The notes: generated from the letters alone by a model not told the origin. Positions 1-12,300 are shown, numbered from the stretch's first letter. The stretch is DNA of 64,000 nt from Prochlorococcus sp. AG-347-M18 (GCA_003281165.1 QCCT01000008.1:1-64000), one strand, 5' to 3'. Numbers and translations are program-made.

Positions 1-991
1 TGATAATAATCCTGAAAAGGAATTAATAATAGAAAAGTCAATTTCAGACGATAAAACCAAACAAACAAGTAAGAAAAATACAACGCAAAATAAAAAAATT
101 GCACTAAAAAATAACAACCCAACTAAATCTTTTGATGAAATTTCTAATGAAATTTTTAGAGATCTCGTTTCAAAAAAAGACTCTTTAGTTAAAGAAATAA
201 AAGAGTTGGAAACAAAAAAAGATGAATTAGAAAAAGAAATTGATTCAAATTTTAAAGGACAGTCAGATAATATTGCTAAAAGAGTTAAAGGCTTCCAAGA
301 GTACTTAACTGGAGCTTTGCAGAATCTTTCACAAAACGTAGAGAAACTTGAATTAGTTTCTCAACCAATAATAGTAAAGCCATCTCCCCTTGATGAGAAA
401 AAGCAAAACAATAGTACAAATAATATAGTTAATGTTCCTGCTCTTTCTGAAACATTTAAGCCAGATGAAGAGATTATAAAAAGTTGCTTTTCAAGTTTTA
501 TAGAACAACCTGATTTTTATGCCGAACCTTGGAAATTAAGACGGAGTCTTGATTCATCAGATATAGAAATTATGGATGATTGGTTCTTTAACATGGGCGG
601 TAGAGGTTCTCTTGAAAGTAGAGGATCTCGACAAAAAAATGCCTTATTATCAGCGGGTTTAATATCAATTCTTGGAGAATTATATGGAGATCAGTTTCAG
701 ACTCTTATTTTAGCTTCGCAGCCTGAACGATTAGGGGAATGGAGAAGAATTCTTCAAGATTCACTTGGTCTCTCGAGGGATGACTTTGGACCTAACAGTG
801 GGGTTGTTCTTTTTGAAAGGCCTGAAGGTGTCATCGAAAGAGCTGATAGATTAGAAGCTAATGAAGAATTGCCATTTATTATCATTGATGCAGCAGAAAC
901 CTCTGTTGAAATTCCAATACTTCAATTCCCATTATGGGTTGCATTTGCTGGTTCAGATAATGAAATTTACGATGATCTTGAACTAAACTAA
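1..991 (+). CDS. Conserved cyanobacterial protein (DUF3086-like), 5' end outside window
   Basis: The frame of ORF 206..991 stays open back to position 2, so the TTG at 206 is unlikely to be the true start; coiled-coil N-terminal part followed by a conserved C-terminal domain. Confidence 0.7.
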   Translation, partial: DNNPEKELIIEKSISDDKTKQTSKKNTTQNKKIALKNNNPTKSFDEISNEIFRDLVSKKDSLVKEIKELETKKDELEKEIDSNFKGQSDNIAKRVKGFQEYLTGALQNLSQNVEKLELVSQPIIVKPSPLDEKKQNNSTNNIVNVPALSETFKPDEEIIKSCFSSFIEQPDFYAEPWKLRRSLDSSDIEIMDDWFFNMGGRGSLESRGSRQKNALLSAGLISILGELYGDQFQTLILASQPERLGEWRRILQDSLGLSRDDFGPNSGVVLFERPEGVIERADRLEANEELPFIIIDAAETSVEIPILQFPLWVAFAGSDNEIYDDLELN

Positions 992-996
992 TCTGT

Positions 997-1587
997 ATGA
1001 ATATCTTAATAATTTTTACAAGTTATCTTTTAGGATCACTTCCGACAGGTTTTTTAATTGGAAAATATCTCAAAAATATAGATCTAAGAACTTTAGGTTC
1101 TGGGTCTACAGGTGCCACAAATGTTTTAAGAAATGTTGGGAAATGGCCAGCACTTTTTGTATTTATCATTGACGTTGGGAAAGGCCTTATTGCAGTAAAA
1201 ATTGCTCAATATTTTACAGATCAAGGATTAATAGAAGTTTTAGCAGGCATATCCGCTATCTCAGGACATATTTGGCCAATATGGCTCAAAGGTAAAGGAG
1301 GAAAAGCTGTTGCGACTGGATTAGGAATGTTTTTGGCTCTTTCTTGGAAAGTTGGACTAGCGTCACTTGGCATTTTTATAATAGTTCTAACAAAAACTAA
1401 ATTTGTTTCTTTATCCAGTATTTCAGCTGCAATCTTGCTTCCTATTTTTATGTTTTTTTACCTCGGTAATTTTATGCACTCATACTTTTTTATAAGTTTA
1501 ATTGTGGGATTATTAGTAATCTGGAAACATAGAACAAACATAAAAAGATTACTCAAGGGAGAAGAATCCAAAATTAACCAGAATTAA
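997..1587 (+). CDS. plsY: Acyl-phosphate glycerol-3-phosphate acyltransferase
   Basis: [23 protein letters not shown] and [11 protein letters not shown] motifs, multiple TM segments. Confidence 0.95.
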   Translation: MNILIIFTSYLLGSLPTGFLIGKYLKNIDLRTLGSGSTGATNVLRNVGKWPALFVFIIDVGKGLIAVKIAQYFTDQGLIEVLAGISAISGHIWPIWLKGKGGKAVATGLGMFLALSWKVGLASLGIFIIVLTKTKFVSLSSISAAILLPIFMFFYLGNFMHSYFFISLIVGLLVIWKHRTNIKRLLKGEESKINQN

Positions 1588-2302
1588 TAGATTTAAATAT
1601 TTCTATTAGAGCTTTATTAGGATCCATAGCTTTTGATATTGATCTACCTATGACTAATTTAGAAGCGCCATTATCTATAGCTTCATGGGGTGTCATAATT
1701 CTATTTTGATCATCTTTATTTTCAATCTTTAACCTGATACCTGGTGTAATTAGTTCAAAATTATCTTTATAAATAGATCTCAACATTTTTACCTCCAAAG
1801 GGGAACAGACACATCCATCTAATCCAGCATCAAAAGACAACTTTGCAAGTCGCAATACATTTTCTTCAATTGAATTATTTCTATCAAGATCAGTTTGAAA
1901 ATCTTTAAGAGAAAAGCTTGTTAAAACAGTTATTCCTACAACAAATGGAGGTTTTACACTGACTGATGTGGCTCCTTCTAAAGATGCTTGTTTAGAATCT
2001 CTAAGAGCTTTTAAACCTGCTGAAGCATGAATAGAAATTATATCAACCCCTAGTTTTGCAACTTGGAAACATGCTGCACTCATAGTATTTGGAATATCAT
2101 GAAATTTTAAGTCTAAAAAAATTTTTTTATTTAAACTTTTTAATATTTCAATAACTCTTGGACCTTCCCTAACAAAAAGCTCTAAACCAACTTTCACCCA
2201 CTTAATATTTGGACATTTTTCTAGAAGTAATTTTGCTTGACTTACATCTAGTCCATCAATTGCCAATATTATTTTATCTTCTGAATTAAATCTGTTATTC
2301 AT
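1574..2302 (-). CDS. pyrF: Orotidine 5'-phosphate decarboxylase
   Basis: [14 protein letters not shown] active-site motif and TPGIR motif. Confidence 0.95.
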   Translation of the reverse strand: MNNRFNSEDKIILAIDGLDVSQAKLLLEKCPNIKWVKVGLELFVREGPRVIEILKSLNKKIFLDLKFHDIPNTMSAACFQVAKLGVDIISIHASAGLKALRDSKQASLEGATSVSVKPPFVVGITVLTSFSLKDFQTDLDRNNSIEENVLRLAKLSFDAGLDGCVCSPLEVKMLRSIYKDNFELITPGIRLKIENKDDQNRIMTPHEAIDNGASKLVIGRSISKAMDPNKALIEIFKSINSG

Positions 2303-2365
2303 AAATTTTAAGTTTTAAACCTCTTAATTATTTTTTTCCCAATCTGCAAAATTTTCCCTTCCAAA

Positions 2366-3548
2366 TCATTTTTTTGAATCAAAAACTAAATCGGGATTTA
2401 TTACTTTCTGACTATCAATTTTTACACCCCCACCTTTAATAGATCTTTTGGATTCGCTGCTCGATTTGAAAAGTTTTAACGCACTTAGCAAGTAAAAAAA
2501 CTTAACCGGAAAAACTACTTCTTTTAATGAAATCTCCGGAATTTCTCCAACTTTTTCTTTTTTGTCCAAGGAATAATTTTCCGCAGTTTGATTGTGCCTT
2601 TAATGCTTCTTCAACCCCATGGAATAAAGTAGTAACCTCTAAAGCCATTCTTCTCTGTAATTCACGAGGATTCGCGTTTTCAAGAAAACTTAAATCTAAC
2701 TCAGTAAGTAATTCAAAATAGGAAGATATTATATTATCAGGCACTTTTTCTAACTTTGAATACATTGAAAGAGGATCTTCTGTCAAACCTACGGTATTAA
2801 ATTCAGATTTACTCATCTTCTTAATTCCATCCAAGCCTGTTAATATTGGCAACAGAACGCCAAATTGAGGTTCTTGTTTAAAATGCCTTTGAAGATCTCT
2901 TCCTATTGCAATATTAAATTTCTGATCTGTACCTCCAAGTTCAATATCTGATTGAACAACTACTGAATCGTAACCTTGTAATAGTGGATATAAGAATTCA
3001 TGCAAAGCAATTGGAACTTGCGAAGTGAACCTTTTATTAAATTCCTCCTTAGCTAACATTTGACTAACTGTTGCACTACCCATTAAATCAATTATCGAAT
3101 TGAGATTTAATCCTTTTAACCATTCACTGTTATATCTAATTTCTATTCTATCTTTTGAATCAAAATCTAAAATAGATTCATTAGCTGGCTTTCCCATCCC
3201 TAGTTGGGTTAAGTATGTTTTTGCATTATCCTTTACTTGTTTTTCCGATAACTGTACTCTTGTTTTGTTTTTTCCGGTTGGGTCTCCAATTTGAGCAGTA
3301 AAATCTCCAATAATTAAAACTGCGACATGTCCATTATCTTGGAATGCCCTTAGTTTTTTAAACAATATGCTGTGCCCAAGATGAATATCTGTTCCAGTTG
3401 GATCGATCCCTAGTTTAACCCTTAATTTTTTATTATTTTTTTTCGCATGATCAATTATCTCCGAGAAGGTTTGGTCTGTTCCCTTAATTGGAAAATATTC
3501 TTCTATTCCTCTTGACAGCCATGATGGCAATATTAAATTATCTGACAT
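2366..3548 (-). CDS. tyrS: Tyrosyl-tRNA synthetase, split by an apparent +1 frameshift at an A6 run (ORFs 2502..3548 and 2366..2569)
   Basis: [14 protein letters not shown] and KMSKS class I motifs in the first ORF; the C-terminal S4-like tail continues in the other minus frame. Removing one A from the run rejoins the frames as ...[17 protein letters not shown]... Confidence 0.85.
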
Positions 3549-3567
3549 GAAGCTTTAACAGTTTAAT

Positions 3568-3912
3568 TTAAGAAGTTTTATCAAGTTCATCCTTCATTCT
3601 TATTAAGGTTTTATTCATTTGATCAAACATTTGATCAGGAGTAATCCCAAATTGACTTAACTGTGTCTTTAATTGTTCTACCGTCATTTTTGCTTGAAAA
3701 TCCTCAGACAATTCGAATCTCTTCATAAAAACCTTATAACGATCCATAAGAGATTCCATTTTTTTTATAAACATTTTTTTCCCTTCTCTGTCAAATTTTC
3801 CATAATCAGAACCAAGTTTCATAAGTTCTTGGTAATCTGTAAAAAGCTTTTTAGCTTCTTCTTGAACGATGTCTGACTCAAAGAATCCCATTTCTATTTT
3901 TTTTCTTCGCAA
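3568..3912 (-). CDS. DUF1825 family cyanobacterial protein
   Basis: Start is probably the internal Met (MGFFESDIVQEEAKKLFTDYQEL); matches a small conserved cyanobacterial family from memory. Confidence 0.75.
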   Translation of the reverse strand: MRRKKIEMGFFESDIVQEEAKKLFTDYQELMKLGSDYGKFDREGKKMFIKKMESLMDRYKVFMKRFELSEDFQAKMTVEQLKTQLSQFGITPDQMFDQMNKTLIRMKDELDKTS

Positions 3913-4042
3913 GATTAAGGCTCAATTACAAGATAACAAGAATCTTTTAAATTGATTAGAACATTAATAAATTTTAGTTTATAAATAATTCTTTGATTTA
4001 TATTTTTTCAGACTTAAATTTAGTAGACATGTTTCATAAATA

Positions 4043-4654
4043 TTGGAAAAATTTAACCTAAATAATAGTTCAAACCAACATAGACAATTTGAATTATTTG
4101 GTTCAAATATAAATACATCAATTAATTTTCAACACTCAAATAATCTAAAAATCAAAGGAGAAAACCTAATTGAATGGAGAAATAGAATATATAATCACCA
4201 ATTCAAAATTTCAAAAGATACTCACAATAAAATTTTGAACCAAACAAGTCTTCCTTTAAATACAATTGCTAATGAAAGAAAAATTGATCCTTTTTCCCTG
4301 CAGCCATTATCATTGAACTTTTGGAGAACCAATCAATATATACACAATGGGCCAGCAATGTATTTTGTAATTGACTCGATGGAGAGTTCGAAAATAATTC
4401 TATATATAGGAGAAACAAATTCAGCAAATAAGAGATGGAAGGGAGAACATGACTGCAAAAATTACCTCATGAACTATAAAGAAGCCCTTGCTCATAACAA
4501 ACTCTCAAGTCACCAAGATATCCGTTTCTTCTTAGATGTACCTAAAGAAGTAAAATTAAGACGTAAATTAGAACAGCAACTGATATATTTATGGTTACCA
4601 CCTTTTAATAAAGAAACTCGAGATAGGTGGTCAACTACTTTCACAAACTACTAA
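4043..4654 (+). CDS. GIY-YIG nuclease-like protein
   Basis: YFVID...ILYIGETNSANKRWKGEH resembles a GIY-YIG core; TTG start. Confidence 0.6.
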   Translation: MEKFNLNNSSNQHRQFELFGSNINTSINFQHSNNLKIKGENLIEWRNRIYNHQFKISKDTHNKILNQTSLPLNTIANERKIDPFSLQPLSLNFWRTNQYIHNGPAMYFVIDSMESSKIILYIGETNSANKRWKGEHDCKNYLMNYKEALAHNKLSSHQDIRFFLDVPKEVKLRRKLEQQLIYLWLPPFNKETRDRWSTTFTNY

Positions 4655-4678
4655 AAGTTAATTAAATCCATTTTAAAA

Positions 4679-6151
4679 ATGCAATTTTCCACATTCCATG
4701 AAAATCTAGATAACTGGCAAGGTTCTTCATTAATTTTTGGAGTTTTAGAGGAAGAAATTGCAAGCCAACTTGAAACCATAGAATTTGTTATTGACCCAAA
4801 ATTATTACTAAAAAAAATTACTCAAAAAAAATTCAAAGGAGAAAAAGGAAAAACTTTAAGCTTTGAATTTTTAGATCAAAAATTAGAAACTTTAATCGTA
4901 GTTGGTCTTGGAAAATCAAAAGACCTAAATAAAAGTGATATAGAAAACTCTATAGGAAATCTAATTAGGAATACTGTTGATAAAAATGAAAAAATCACCA
5001 TATTGCTACCTTGGGAATTAATAAATTCACAACTAGAAATAAATCAATTAGCAGAGTCAGTCAGATTATCTGCCTATAAAGACAATAGATTCAATAAGAA
5101 AAAAGATGAAAAGAAAGTTCTTAAAGAAATAGAGTTTTTAAATTTAAAAAAATCTGAGAATATTAGCTTTGAAGAGACAGCACAAATATGTGAAGGTGTA
5201 GAACTAGCTAGAAGACTTGTAGCCGCCCCTCCAAATAGTCTTACACCTCTGGAAATGTCCATACAAGCCTCTCAAATAGCTAAAGATCATGGTTTGGAAG
5301 TAAAAATTTTAGAGGCAAAAGATTGTGAAGATTTAGGAATGGGTGCATATTTAGCTGTTGCAAAAGGTTCTGATCTAGATCCTAAATTTATACATCTTAC
5401 TTTAAAGTCAGAGGGTCCTATAAAAGAAAAGATTGCGCTTGTTGGGAAGGGTTTAACCTTTGACTCAGGAGGATACAACTTGAAAGTAGGAGCATCTCAA
5501 ATTGAAATGATGAAATATGATATGGGTGGAAGCGCTGCAGTTTTAGGAGCAGCAAAAGCACTTGGAGCAATAAAACCAAAGGGATTAGAAATTCATTTTA
5601 TTGTGGCATCTTGCGAAAACATGATAAATGGATCTGCAGTACATCCTGGAGATGTAGTTAAAGCATCTAATGGTAAGACAATTGAAATAAATAACACTGA
5701 TGCAGAGGGTAGACTCACATTAGCTGATGCTTTAACTTACGCATCAAATTTAAAACCGGATTCAATAATAGATCTTGCAACTTTAACAGGAGCTATTGTT
5801 GTTGCACTAGGGAATGATGTAGCTGGATTCTGGAGCAATAATGATAATCTAGCGAATGACCTAAAAGCTGCATCAGGCCAGTGCGGAGAAGAATTATGGC
5901 AAATGCCTTTACAAAAATCTTATAAAGAAGGTTTAAAGTCTCATATAGCTGATATGAAAAATACAGGTCCTAGAGCAGGTGGGTCAATAACTGCTGCTTT
6001 GTTTTTAGAAGAATTCTTTGATAAAGAGATTAAATGGGCTCATATTGATATTGCTGGGACTTGTTGGACTGATAAGAATAAGGGGATTAACCCATCAGGC
6101 GCAACCGGTTTTGGAGTTAAGACTCTTGTTCAATGGATTAAAAATAAATAA
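4679..6151 (+). CDS. pepA: Leucyl aminopeptidase
   Basis: [15 protein letters not shown] and [15 protein letters not shown]17 motifs. Confidence 0.96.
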   Translation: MQFSTFHENLDNWQGSSLIFGVLEEEIASQLETIEFVIDPKLLLKKITQKKFKGEKGKTLSFEFLDQKLETLIVVGLGKSKDLNKSDIENSIGNLIRNTVDKNEKITILLPWELINSQLEINQLAESVRLSAYKDNRFNKKKDEKKVLKEIEFLNLKKSENISFEETAQICEGVELARRLVAAPPNSLTPLEMSIQASQIAKDHGLEVKILEAKDCEDLGMGAYLAVAKGSDLDPKFIHLTLKSEGPIKEKIALVGKGLTFDSGGYNLKVGASQIEMMKYDMGGSAAVLGAAKALGAIKPKGLEIHFIVASCENMINGSAVHPGDVVKASNGKTIEINNTDAEGRLTLADALTYASNLKPDSIIDLATLTGAIVVALGNDVAGFWSNNDNLANDLKAASGQCGEELWQMPLQKSYKEGLKSHIADMKNTGPRAGGSITAALFLEEFFDKEIKWAHIDIAGTCWTDKNKGINPSGATGFGVKTLVQWIKNK

Positions 6152-6162
6152 CTATATTTAAA

Positions 6163-6765
6163 TCATTCATTCCAAAGATTTGTTGATCTAGCGTTATCGC
6201 CCCATAATTTATCCAACCTCTGATCTCTCCCACATGAGAATCTATAGAACTTATATTTTAATTCATTTCTCTCAGCAAAATCCTGATGATATTCTTCAGC
6301 CAACCAAAATTGACCTTTTGATTTTAGTTCTACAGATATTTTTTCTAATGGCACGTTCAATTCATTAGAGGCCGAAACAATTGAATTTATTGCATCACTT
6401 TCCTCAGTTGCATCTTTGAAAAAAATCACTGGCCTGTAAGAATTTCCACGATCACAAAATTGACCCTCGCCGTCCAGAGGATCAATATTTCTAAAATAGA
6501 GCCTAAGTATCTCGGGTAAAGTTACCAATTTGGAATCATAGTTTACCAAAACAACTTCCTGATGTCCTTCATGATTTTCGTATGTCGGATTTTGTAAATC
6601 TCCACCTGAATAGCCACTTTGTACAAAATTTACCCCCTTTAATGACTCTAAATCATGTTCCAAACACCAAAAACAACCTCCTGCAAGAATCAATTCCTCT
6701 GCAAAAGCGTTTACAGGATTAATAAATATTGAAAGAGCAATTATTAGAGGTAAGAAATATTTCAT
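6163..6765 (-). CDS. msrA: Peptide methionine sulfoxide reductase A, with signal peptide
   Basis: GGCFWCLE motif; start placed at MKYFLPLIIALS, inside the 6163..6837 ORF, to avoid overlap with lpxB. Confidence 0.9.
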   Translation of the reverse strand: MKYFLPLIIALSIFINPVNAFAEELILAGGCFWCLEHDLESLKGVNFVQSGYSGGDLQNPTYENHEGHQEVVLVNYDSKLVTLPEILRLYFRNIDPLDGEGQFCDRGNSYRPVIFFKDATEESDAINSIVSASNELNVPLEKISVELKSKGQFWLAEEYHQDFAERNELKYKFYRFSCGRDQRLDKLWGDNARSTNLWNE

Positions 6766-6781
6766 TTTTTTATTATAAAGT

Positions 6782-7960
6782 TCAAATAATAGAATTAATA
6801 ATCTCTTTAGCAGCTCTCTGGACCACGCCCTCTTCACCTAATTCTTTTTTTAAAAAAGCATAACCTTTTTTAATTTTTATTTTTTCTGACTTCCTATCAA
6901 GAATCTTACAAGATTTGTAAAAAATTTTCTTTTCGTCAAACTCTTTCTGTACAAACTCAGGGATTATTAATTTATTAACTAACAAATTTACAGGAGAAAT
7001 AAATTTTACTTTAAAATTTAGAATTTTTTTAGCAATAAAAGCAGTTAACCTACTTACTCTATAACCAACAATCTGTGGGATTCCATATAAAGCTAATTCC
7101 ATATTAACTGTCCCAGATTTACAAAGAGCAATTTTAGTGAGGGAATAAATATAAGGCTTTAATTTTGCACTATCTTTTTGAGAGATAACAAGTCCTTTGA
7201 CTTGATATTTTCTAAATGCTTTTTTGAATGTTTGATCAAAAGACCTTCGACAGGAGGGAATATAGACAACCAAACTTGGATATTTTTGTTGTAATTTTCT
7301 AGCCGCCAGCATAAAAGTAGGTAATATATATCGCAATTCTTGAGGTCTTGATGCGGGCATTAAAAGTAGAATATTTTGATCTGGGCGCAGGCTTAGAATA
7401 TTTCGAGCATCTTTCTTTAGCGGAAGTTTTTTTGTTAAATCAATCATTGGATGCCCAACCCACAAAACATTTCCACCTCTCTTTTTATAAAAAGCTGCTT
7501 CTTTCTTAAAAATCGCGAATATTCTATCAGAAAAATTTATTAAATTTGTCGTGCTATTATTCCCAATCCTCCAAGCCCATTCTTGAGGTGCAATATAGTA
7601 AAAAATTGGAATTTTAGTCTTCGATTTTTTTAATTTTACTCCAATTTTTATATTTGGGCCCATATAGTCAATCAAAATTAAGCAATCTGGAGGATATTTT
7701 TTTAATAATTTATAAAATCTTCTTTGAATTATTATTGTTGGAATAATAAGAGGTAGAGCCTCCCAAATTCCTATTGCACTAATTGATGTTGTATCTTGAA
7801 GAATTTTTACACCCTCTTTCCTCATCCTTTCCCCGCCTAGTCCGCAAATTTCTAAATCTATATATTTTTTTTTAGCTTCATCTAATAATGCTTTTGATAA
7901 CAAACTTCCGTGCAAATCTCCAGAGACTTCTCCAGTACTTATAAAGATCTTTTTATTCAT
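6782..7960 (-). CDS. lpxB: Lipid-A-disaccharide synthase
   Basis: STGEVSGDLHG and YYIAPQEWAWR motifs; followed by lpxA. Confidence 0.95.
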   Translation of the reverse strand: MNKKIFISTGEVSGDLHGSLLSKALLDEAKKKYIDLEICGLGGERMRKEGVKILQDTTSISAIGIWEALPLIIPTIIIQRRFYKLLKKYPPDCLILIDYMGPNIKIGVKLKKSKTKIPIFYYIAPQEWAWRIGNNSTTNLINFSDRIFAIFKKEAAFYKKRGGNVLWVGHPMIDLTKKLPLKKDARNILSLRPDQNILLLMPASRPQELRYILPTFMLAARKLQQKYPSLVVYIPSCRRSFDQTFKKAFRKYQVKGLVISQKDSAKLKPYIYSLTKIALCKSGTVNMELALYGIPQIVGYRVSRLTAFIAKKILNFKVKFISPVNLLVNKLIIPEFVQKEFDEKKIFYKSCKILDRKSEKIKIKKGYAFLKKELGEEGVVQRAAKEIINSII

Positions 7961-8811
7961 ACATTCACTACAGGCATTGGTCCCCTTCTTTCTTTAGATA
8001 TTGATTCTTTTAAAAAACTACATAATCTTGAAGATGAAAGATCTAATTCTCCTTTCATTACTTTTTCTAAAGAACTTGAAATAGCATCATTAGATTTAAA
8101 AAGTAGATTCCAAGTACTTTGAAGTAATTTTAAGTCAAAATCTTTATTTTCCATTAAACCACTTCTCTTAATTCCAATCCTATTTAAACCTCTTAATCTT
8201 CCTGGATGCCCTTCTGCCAAGCAAAAAGGAGGTACATCTCTATCTACTCTAGTCATCCCTCCAATCATTGCTAAATATCCAATATGTACAAACTGATGAA
8301 TACCTAAACAACCGCCAATAATAGCTTTATCTTCAATTTTTACATGGCCTGCGACTTGAACACTATTTGATAAAACTATCCTGTTGCCAAGTTCACAATT
8401 ATGGCCGATATGAGTGTAAGCCATCAACAAATTATTATTTCCAATAATTGTTTTTTCTCCTTCATCAGTTGCCTTATTAATAGTTACACATTCTCTGAAA
8501 GTATTATTATCTCCAATAATTACTTCAGTATTGGCCCCTTTGTATTTAAGATCTTGGGGATCGAGACCTATAAAAACACTTGGGAAAACTTTATTGTTAG
8601 TACCAATTTGAGTTCTTCCTGAAATAACAGCATTCGGTCCTATTTCGGTTCCTTTCCCGATAGTCACATCAGGACCGATAATAGCTCCTTGAGAGACAAT
8701 AACTCCATCATGTAATTCGGCACTTGGATCAACAAAAGCATTTGGGTGCAATTTTACGCCACTAAAGCTTGAGTTCAATTCATTATTTTTATAATCCATA
8801 TCCCTAATCAA
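7957..8811 (-). CDS. lpxA: UDP-N-acetylglucosamine acyltransferase
   Basis: Left-handed beta-helix hexapeptide repeats; HIGHNC and HQFVHIG motifs. Confidence 0.95.
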   Translation of the reverse strand: MIRDMDYKNNELNSSFSGVKLHPNAFVDPSAELHDGVIVSQGAIIGPDVTIGKGTEIGPNAVISGRTQIGTNNKVFPSVFIGLDPQDLKYKGANTEVIIGDNNTFRECVTINKATDEGEKTIIGNNNLLMAYTHIGHNCELGNRIVLSNSVQVAGHVKIEDKAIIGGCLGIHQFVHIGYLAMIGGMTRVDRDVPPFCLAEGHPGRLRGLNRIGIKRSGLMENKDFDLKLLQSTWNLLFKSNDAISSSLEKVMKGELDLSSSRLCSFLKESISKERRGPMPVVNV

Positions 8812-9262
8812 CTAGTGAAAACATTAATTCTCCAGCACAAACCAACTTCCCATCAACGTGCGCCTCACCTTTAACCTTCCCAAATCTTTTTCTTTTAATA
8901 GACAATAACTCACAAGAAATTATCAATTGATCTCCTGGCACAACTGGTTTTCTGAATTTAACATTATTGATTCCAGCAAAGACAAAAAGTCCTTTAGGAA
9001 GATCAGACATTTGCGTTACAATTATTCCACCAACTTGAGCCATTGATTCAACAATTAGAACCCCAGGCATCAAGGGTCTCTCAGGAAAATGTCCCTGAAA
9101 TTGAGGCTCATTTATAGTTACATTTTTTACTGCAACCGCTTTCTCCCCAGGAATATGCTCTATGACTTTGTCCACAAGTGCGAAAGGATATCTGTGAGGT
9201 AACAAACCTAGTATGTGCTCAGAAGAAAGTTGATTATTTTCACTGGATAATTTATTTTCCAA
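8804..9262 (-). CDS. fabZ: 3-hydroxyacyl-ACP dehydratase
   Basis: [14 protein letters not shown] and [13 protein letters not shown] motifs. Confidence 0.96.
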   Translation of the reverse strand: MENKLSSENNQLSSEHILGLLPHRYPFALVDKVIEHIPGEKAVAVKNVTINEPQFQGHFPERPLMPGVLIVESMAQVGGIIVTQMSDLPKGLFVFAGINNVKFRKPVVPGDQLIISCELLSIKRKRFGKVKGEAHVDGKLVCAGELMFSLVD

Positions 9263-9279
9263 AACAATTAAAGATAAGG

Positions 9280-10116
9280 TTAATTTTTTAGCGATGAGGC
9301 CAATAAAGCATTTAAAGAATGTGATCCTTTATAAACTAAAATTTGAGCCTTAGGTAACCCTACCAAAGCCAAGTCCCCAATTAGGTCTAAAATTTTATGT
9401 CTTATTGGTTCATTATCAAATCTTAATGGAGGATTAACCCATTTATCACCGTCACAAACAAGGGCATTTTCCAAACTTCCACCTTTTATTAATCCAAGTT
9501 CACTTAACTCTTGAAATTGATCCTTAAAACCAAAAGTCCTTGCTGGAGCAATCATTTCAACGAAATTTTTTGGATTTAAATCAATCACAAAAGTTTGATT
9601 TCCAATAGCTTTATAGGGAAAACTTATAGTGGATATAATTGTAGTTTTTTCAGATGGAGTTGCTGCTATTACTGAGCCTTCTTTATTTAAAATTATGGAT
9701 TTATTAATCTCTTGAAAAAAATTATCCGGTTTAGGAGCCTTTTTTATACCAACTTCTTCGAAATCTTTAACCCACTGAATTGCTGATCCATCTAAAAGTG
9801 GAATCTCTTTACCATCAACCTCGATATGAATATAACTTAACCCACACCCAGCCATTGATGATAATAGATGCTCAATAGTATATAAATTTCGTCCTCCCAA
9901 TTTAACTGCCGTACAAAGCATGGTACTTCCTATTAAATCTTGAGTAAGCTTAAAAATCTCGCCAGGTTTGTCCCTGAAAGAAACATAATATCCTTCTTTG
10001 TCATAAGGTGAAATTTTAACACTTGTTTTTTCTCCACTATGCAGCCCTATACCCTCTCTGAAGATAACACCCCCTAAGGTATAGCAAGATTCATAATTAG
10101 TAGGCCAAGAAAACAC
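9280..10116 (-). CDS. lpxC: UDP-3-O-acyl-N-acetylglucosamine deacetylase
   Basis: [21 protein letters not shown] and [14 protein letters not shown] motifs. Confidence 0.95.
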   Translation of the reverse strand: MFSWPTNYESCYTLGGVIFREGIGLHSGEKTSVKISPYDKEGYYVSFRDKPGEIFKLTQDLIGSTMLCTAVKLGGRNLYTIEHLLSSMAGCGLSYIHIEVDGKEIPLLDGSAIQWVKDFEEVGIKKAPKPDNFFQEINKSIILNKEGSVIAATPSEKTTIISTISFPYKAIGNQTFVIDLNPKNFVEMIAPARTFGFKDQFQELSELGLIKGGSLENALVCDGDKWVNPPLRFDNEPIRHKILDLIGDLALVGLPKAQILVYKGSHSLNALLASSLKN

Positions 10117-12255
10117 TTAAAACTTCCATCCAACTCCAAGTGTATATCTCCAATCTCCGCTTAGATCCTTACTAGCTATATCTAGTCTTAAAGGACCAAT
10201 TGGGGTTTTCACACCGACTCCCCCACCAAGCGAATATCCAGAACCTGATTTCTGCAATAATTTACCAGGTTTTCCTGGAACAGCTTTTTGAGATCCTAAA
10301 TCACTTCCTGCGTCAACAAAAAAAGCTCCTGTTATCATTCGCCACACAGGGAACCTATACTCTACTGTGCCTTCAACAAAACTTTTACTTACAGCTAGAT
10401 CACAAGATCCCCAACCTCTTACAGATGATGTTCCTCCCATACAAAATGATTCATAAGGAGGCAATTCTCCAAGAATAGTTCCAGCCTTAAATTGAACCCC
10501 AATAGCTTGTGGACAATCTTCACTAGTAGAGTCATTAGACCTACATTCTTTGGTTAAATTTATCAATTTTGTTGGTATAAAGAATTCGTATGAGGCTCTC
10601 ATTCTATTAAAAGTTGGAGAGTTTTCTCCTATAGAAACAAACTGTTCAGTACCAAATCTTAATTTATTTCCAGAAGTTGGATTTACAGAATTATTCAAAT
10701 TATTTCTGGATGTACTTGCAATAAAACTAACCAAAGTATTTTCTTCAGGGCATGAACCATCATTTGGAGTGAATCCAATACAGATAATATCTGTTAAGTT
10801 GTCTCTCGTTGTAGTTGGCGTCCTATCACCATAAGGTTTTTTATTTCCACTACCATCAATCATCTTTACTTTCTTAAAATTCATCCCTGCAAGAACTCTC
10901 CATTTGGCGGGTTTAAATGGATCTCCACCATTAAGAGGTCTTGAGAAAGAAAATCCACCGCCTGTTTTTTCTAAAACTATTGATGAAAGAGTATCCGAAC
11001 TAGATGGTGTTTTATCATCTACAGCGTATAACTTCCCATTATTTTCACTTTTAAATTCTTGTGGATAATCTCTGCTCAGGAAAATATTTGTTCTAAAAGA
11101 AGTTTTATGTTTATCTCCTTTAATCCATGGGTCAGTTATAGAAAAATTATATGTTGTTGAATATTCTCCAAAATTTAAATTGAGATTAGTAGACCATGCT
11201 CTACCCAGTGCATTAGTTTCCTGCAAGCCAATTGAAGCAAAAATACCAGAACTATTGCTATAACCAAGGCCACCTGTTAAGGATCCCGTTCTTTGTTCAC
11301 TTAAATCCAAAAATATTATGACTTGGCCAGGATTTGAGTTATCAGGGCCAAGAGAAACCTTTACATCATCAAAAAGTGATGTAGCGTATAGTCTTTTAAT
11401 ATCTGCTTCTAAAATTCTTCTATTAAAAATTGTACCAGGTTGAGTTTTCAACTCTCTTTTAATAACCCATTCTTTTGTTTTACCTTTTCTGGGTTTTCCA
11501 TCAATTAAAGATTCCCCATCAGCACCGGGGAATCTCAACTCAATATCAGATATGATGCCTTCAGAAACATTTAAAATTATTACACCGTCATCTGAGATTC
11601 TATCTGGACTATTAATTCTTAGTAAGGAATAGCCCTCATCTTCATAACGTTTTTTTATTATTTCTATCTTATTTTGAAATTCATTAAGATTAAGTGTTGT
11701 TCCATAATAATTATTAAAAATATTATCTATGTAGGCACTAGAGATTACTGAGTTTCTTGGTTTCAGTTCAACTTTCTTCAAAATTGGATTAGGTACTACA
11801 TCTACAATTAATCTCACTCCTAATGGTCCATCTTGAGACTTTATTTTTACGCCAGAGAACCAACCACTAGCATAGATTGAATTGAGGTCTTTATTTAAAA
11901 TTCGATTATCAACAATACTTCCTGGCTTGATACTCATCGAATCATATGCCGCCAATTCAAGTTTTCTGCCCTCAGGATGATTTTCCCATCCTTCTATTAT
12001 TATTTCTGAGATAAGAACACTTTCTTGATTAATATTTTCTTTATTTTCTGCGAAAAATAAATTTTTTTCTTGTTTAGTATCAACCTCTTGAAATAAACCA
12101 TTTTTAATATTTTTTATTTCTAAAGTTGTCATTGATTGCTCTACTTCATTTGGCAGAAATTTAGCAGCCAGTTCTGAATTATTTGATATCAAAATCAAAG
12201 GGGAACAAGCAATATTTGTGAAAACCTTTCTAAATTTTAAAAGATGTTTTTGCAT
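10117..12255 (-). CDS. bamA: Omp85-family outer membrane assembly protein (BamA-like)
   Basis: POTRA-like N-terminal part and C-terminal surface-antigen barrel (GGTSSVRGW; terminal LGVGWKF). Confidence 0.9.
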   Translation of the reverse strand: MQKHLLKFRKVFTNIACSPLILISNNSELAAKFLPNEVEQSMTTLEIKNIKNGLFQEVDTKQEKNLFFAENKENINQESVLISEIIIEGWENHPEGRKLELAAYDSMSIKPGSIVDNRILNKDLNSIYASGWFSGVKIKSQDGPLGVRLIVDVVPNPILKKVELKPRNSVISSAYIDNIFNNYYGTTLNLNEFQNKIEIIKKRYEDEGYSLLRINSPDRISDDGVIILNVSEGIISDIELRFPGADGESLIDGKPRKGKTKEWVIKRELKTQPGTIFNRRILEADIKRLYATSLFDDVKVSLGPDNSNPGQVIIFLDLSEQRTGSLTGGLGYSNSSGIFASIGLQETNALGRAWSTNLNLNFGEYSTTYNFSITDPWIKGDKHKTSFRTNIFLSRDYPQEFKSENNGKLYAVDDKTPSSSDTLSSIVLEKTGGGFSFSRPLNGGDPFKPAKWRVLAGMNFKKVKMIDGSGNKKPYGDRTPTTTRDNLTDIICIGFTPNDGSCPEENTLVSFIASTSRNNLNNSVNPTSGNKLRFGTEQFVSIGENSPTFNRMRASYEFFIPTKLINLTKECRSNDSTSEDCPQAIGVQFKAGTILGELPPYESFCMGGTSSVRGWGSCDLAVSKSFVEGTVEYRFPVWRMITGAFFVDAGSDLGSQKAVPGKPGKLLQKSGSGYSLGGGVGVKTPIGPLRLDIASKDLSGDWRYTLGVGWKF

Positions 12256-12300
12256 AGTATGTTTAATTATGGAATGTGAAGCATTAATTATTGAATTGAG

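Noticed and set aside
2543-2560. Programmed -1 frameshift signal A-AAA-AAG in tyrS
   Set aside because: The heptamer is present, but its phase relative to the 0 frame is wrong and the needed change is +1 (or loss of one A), so a classic -1 site is not supported.
2527-2721. Plus-strand ORF of 64 aa inside tyrS
   Set aside because: Antisense shadow ORF of the tyrS coding region with no independent coding features.
5074-5478. Minus-strand ORFs 5074..5262 and 5287..5478 inside pepA
   Set aside because: Fully inside a conserved gene on the opposite strand; low-complexity shadow ORFs.
10200-10834. Plus-strand ORFs inside bamA
   Set aside because: Opposite-strand shadows of a long conserved gene.
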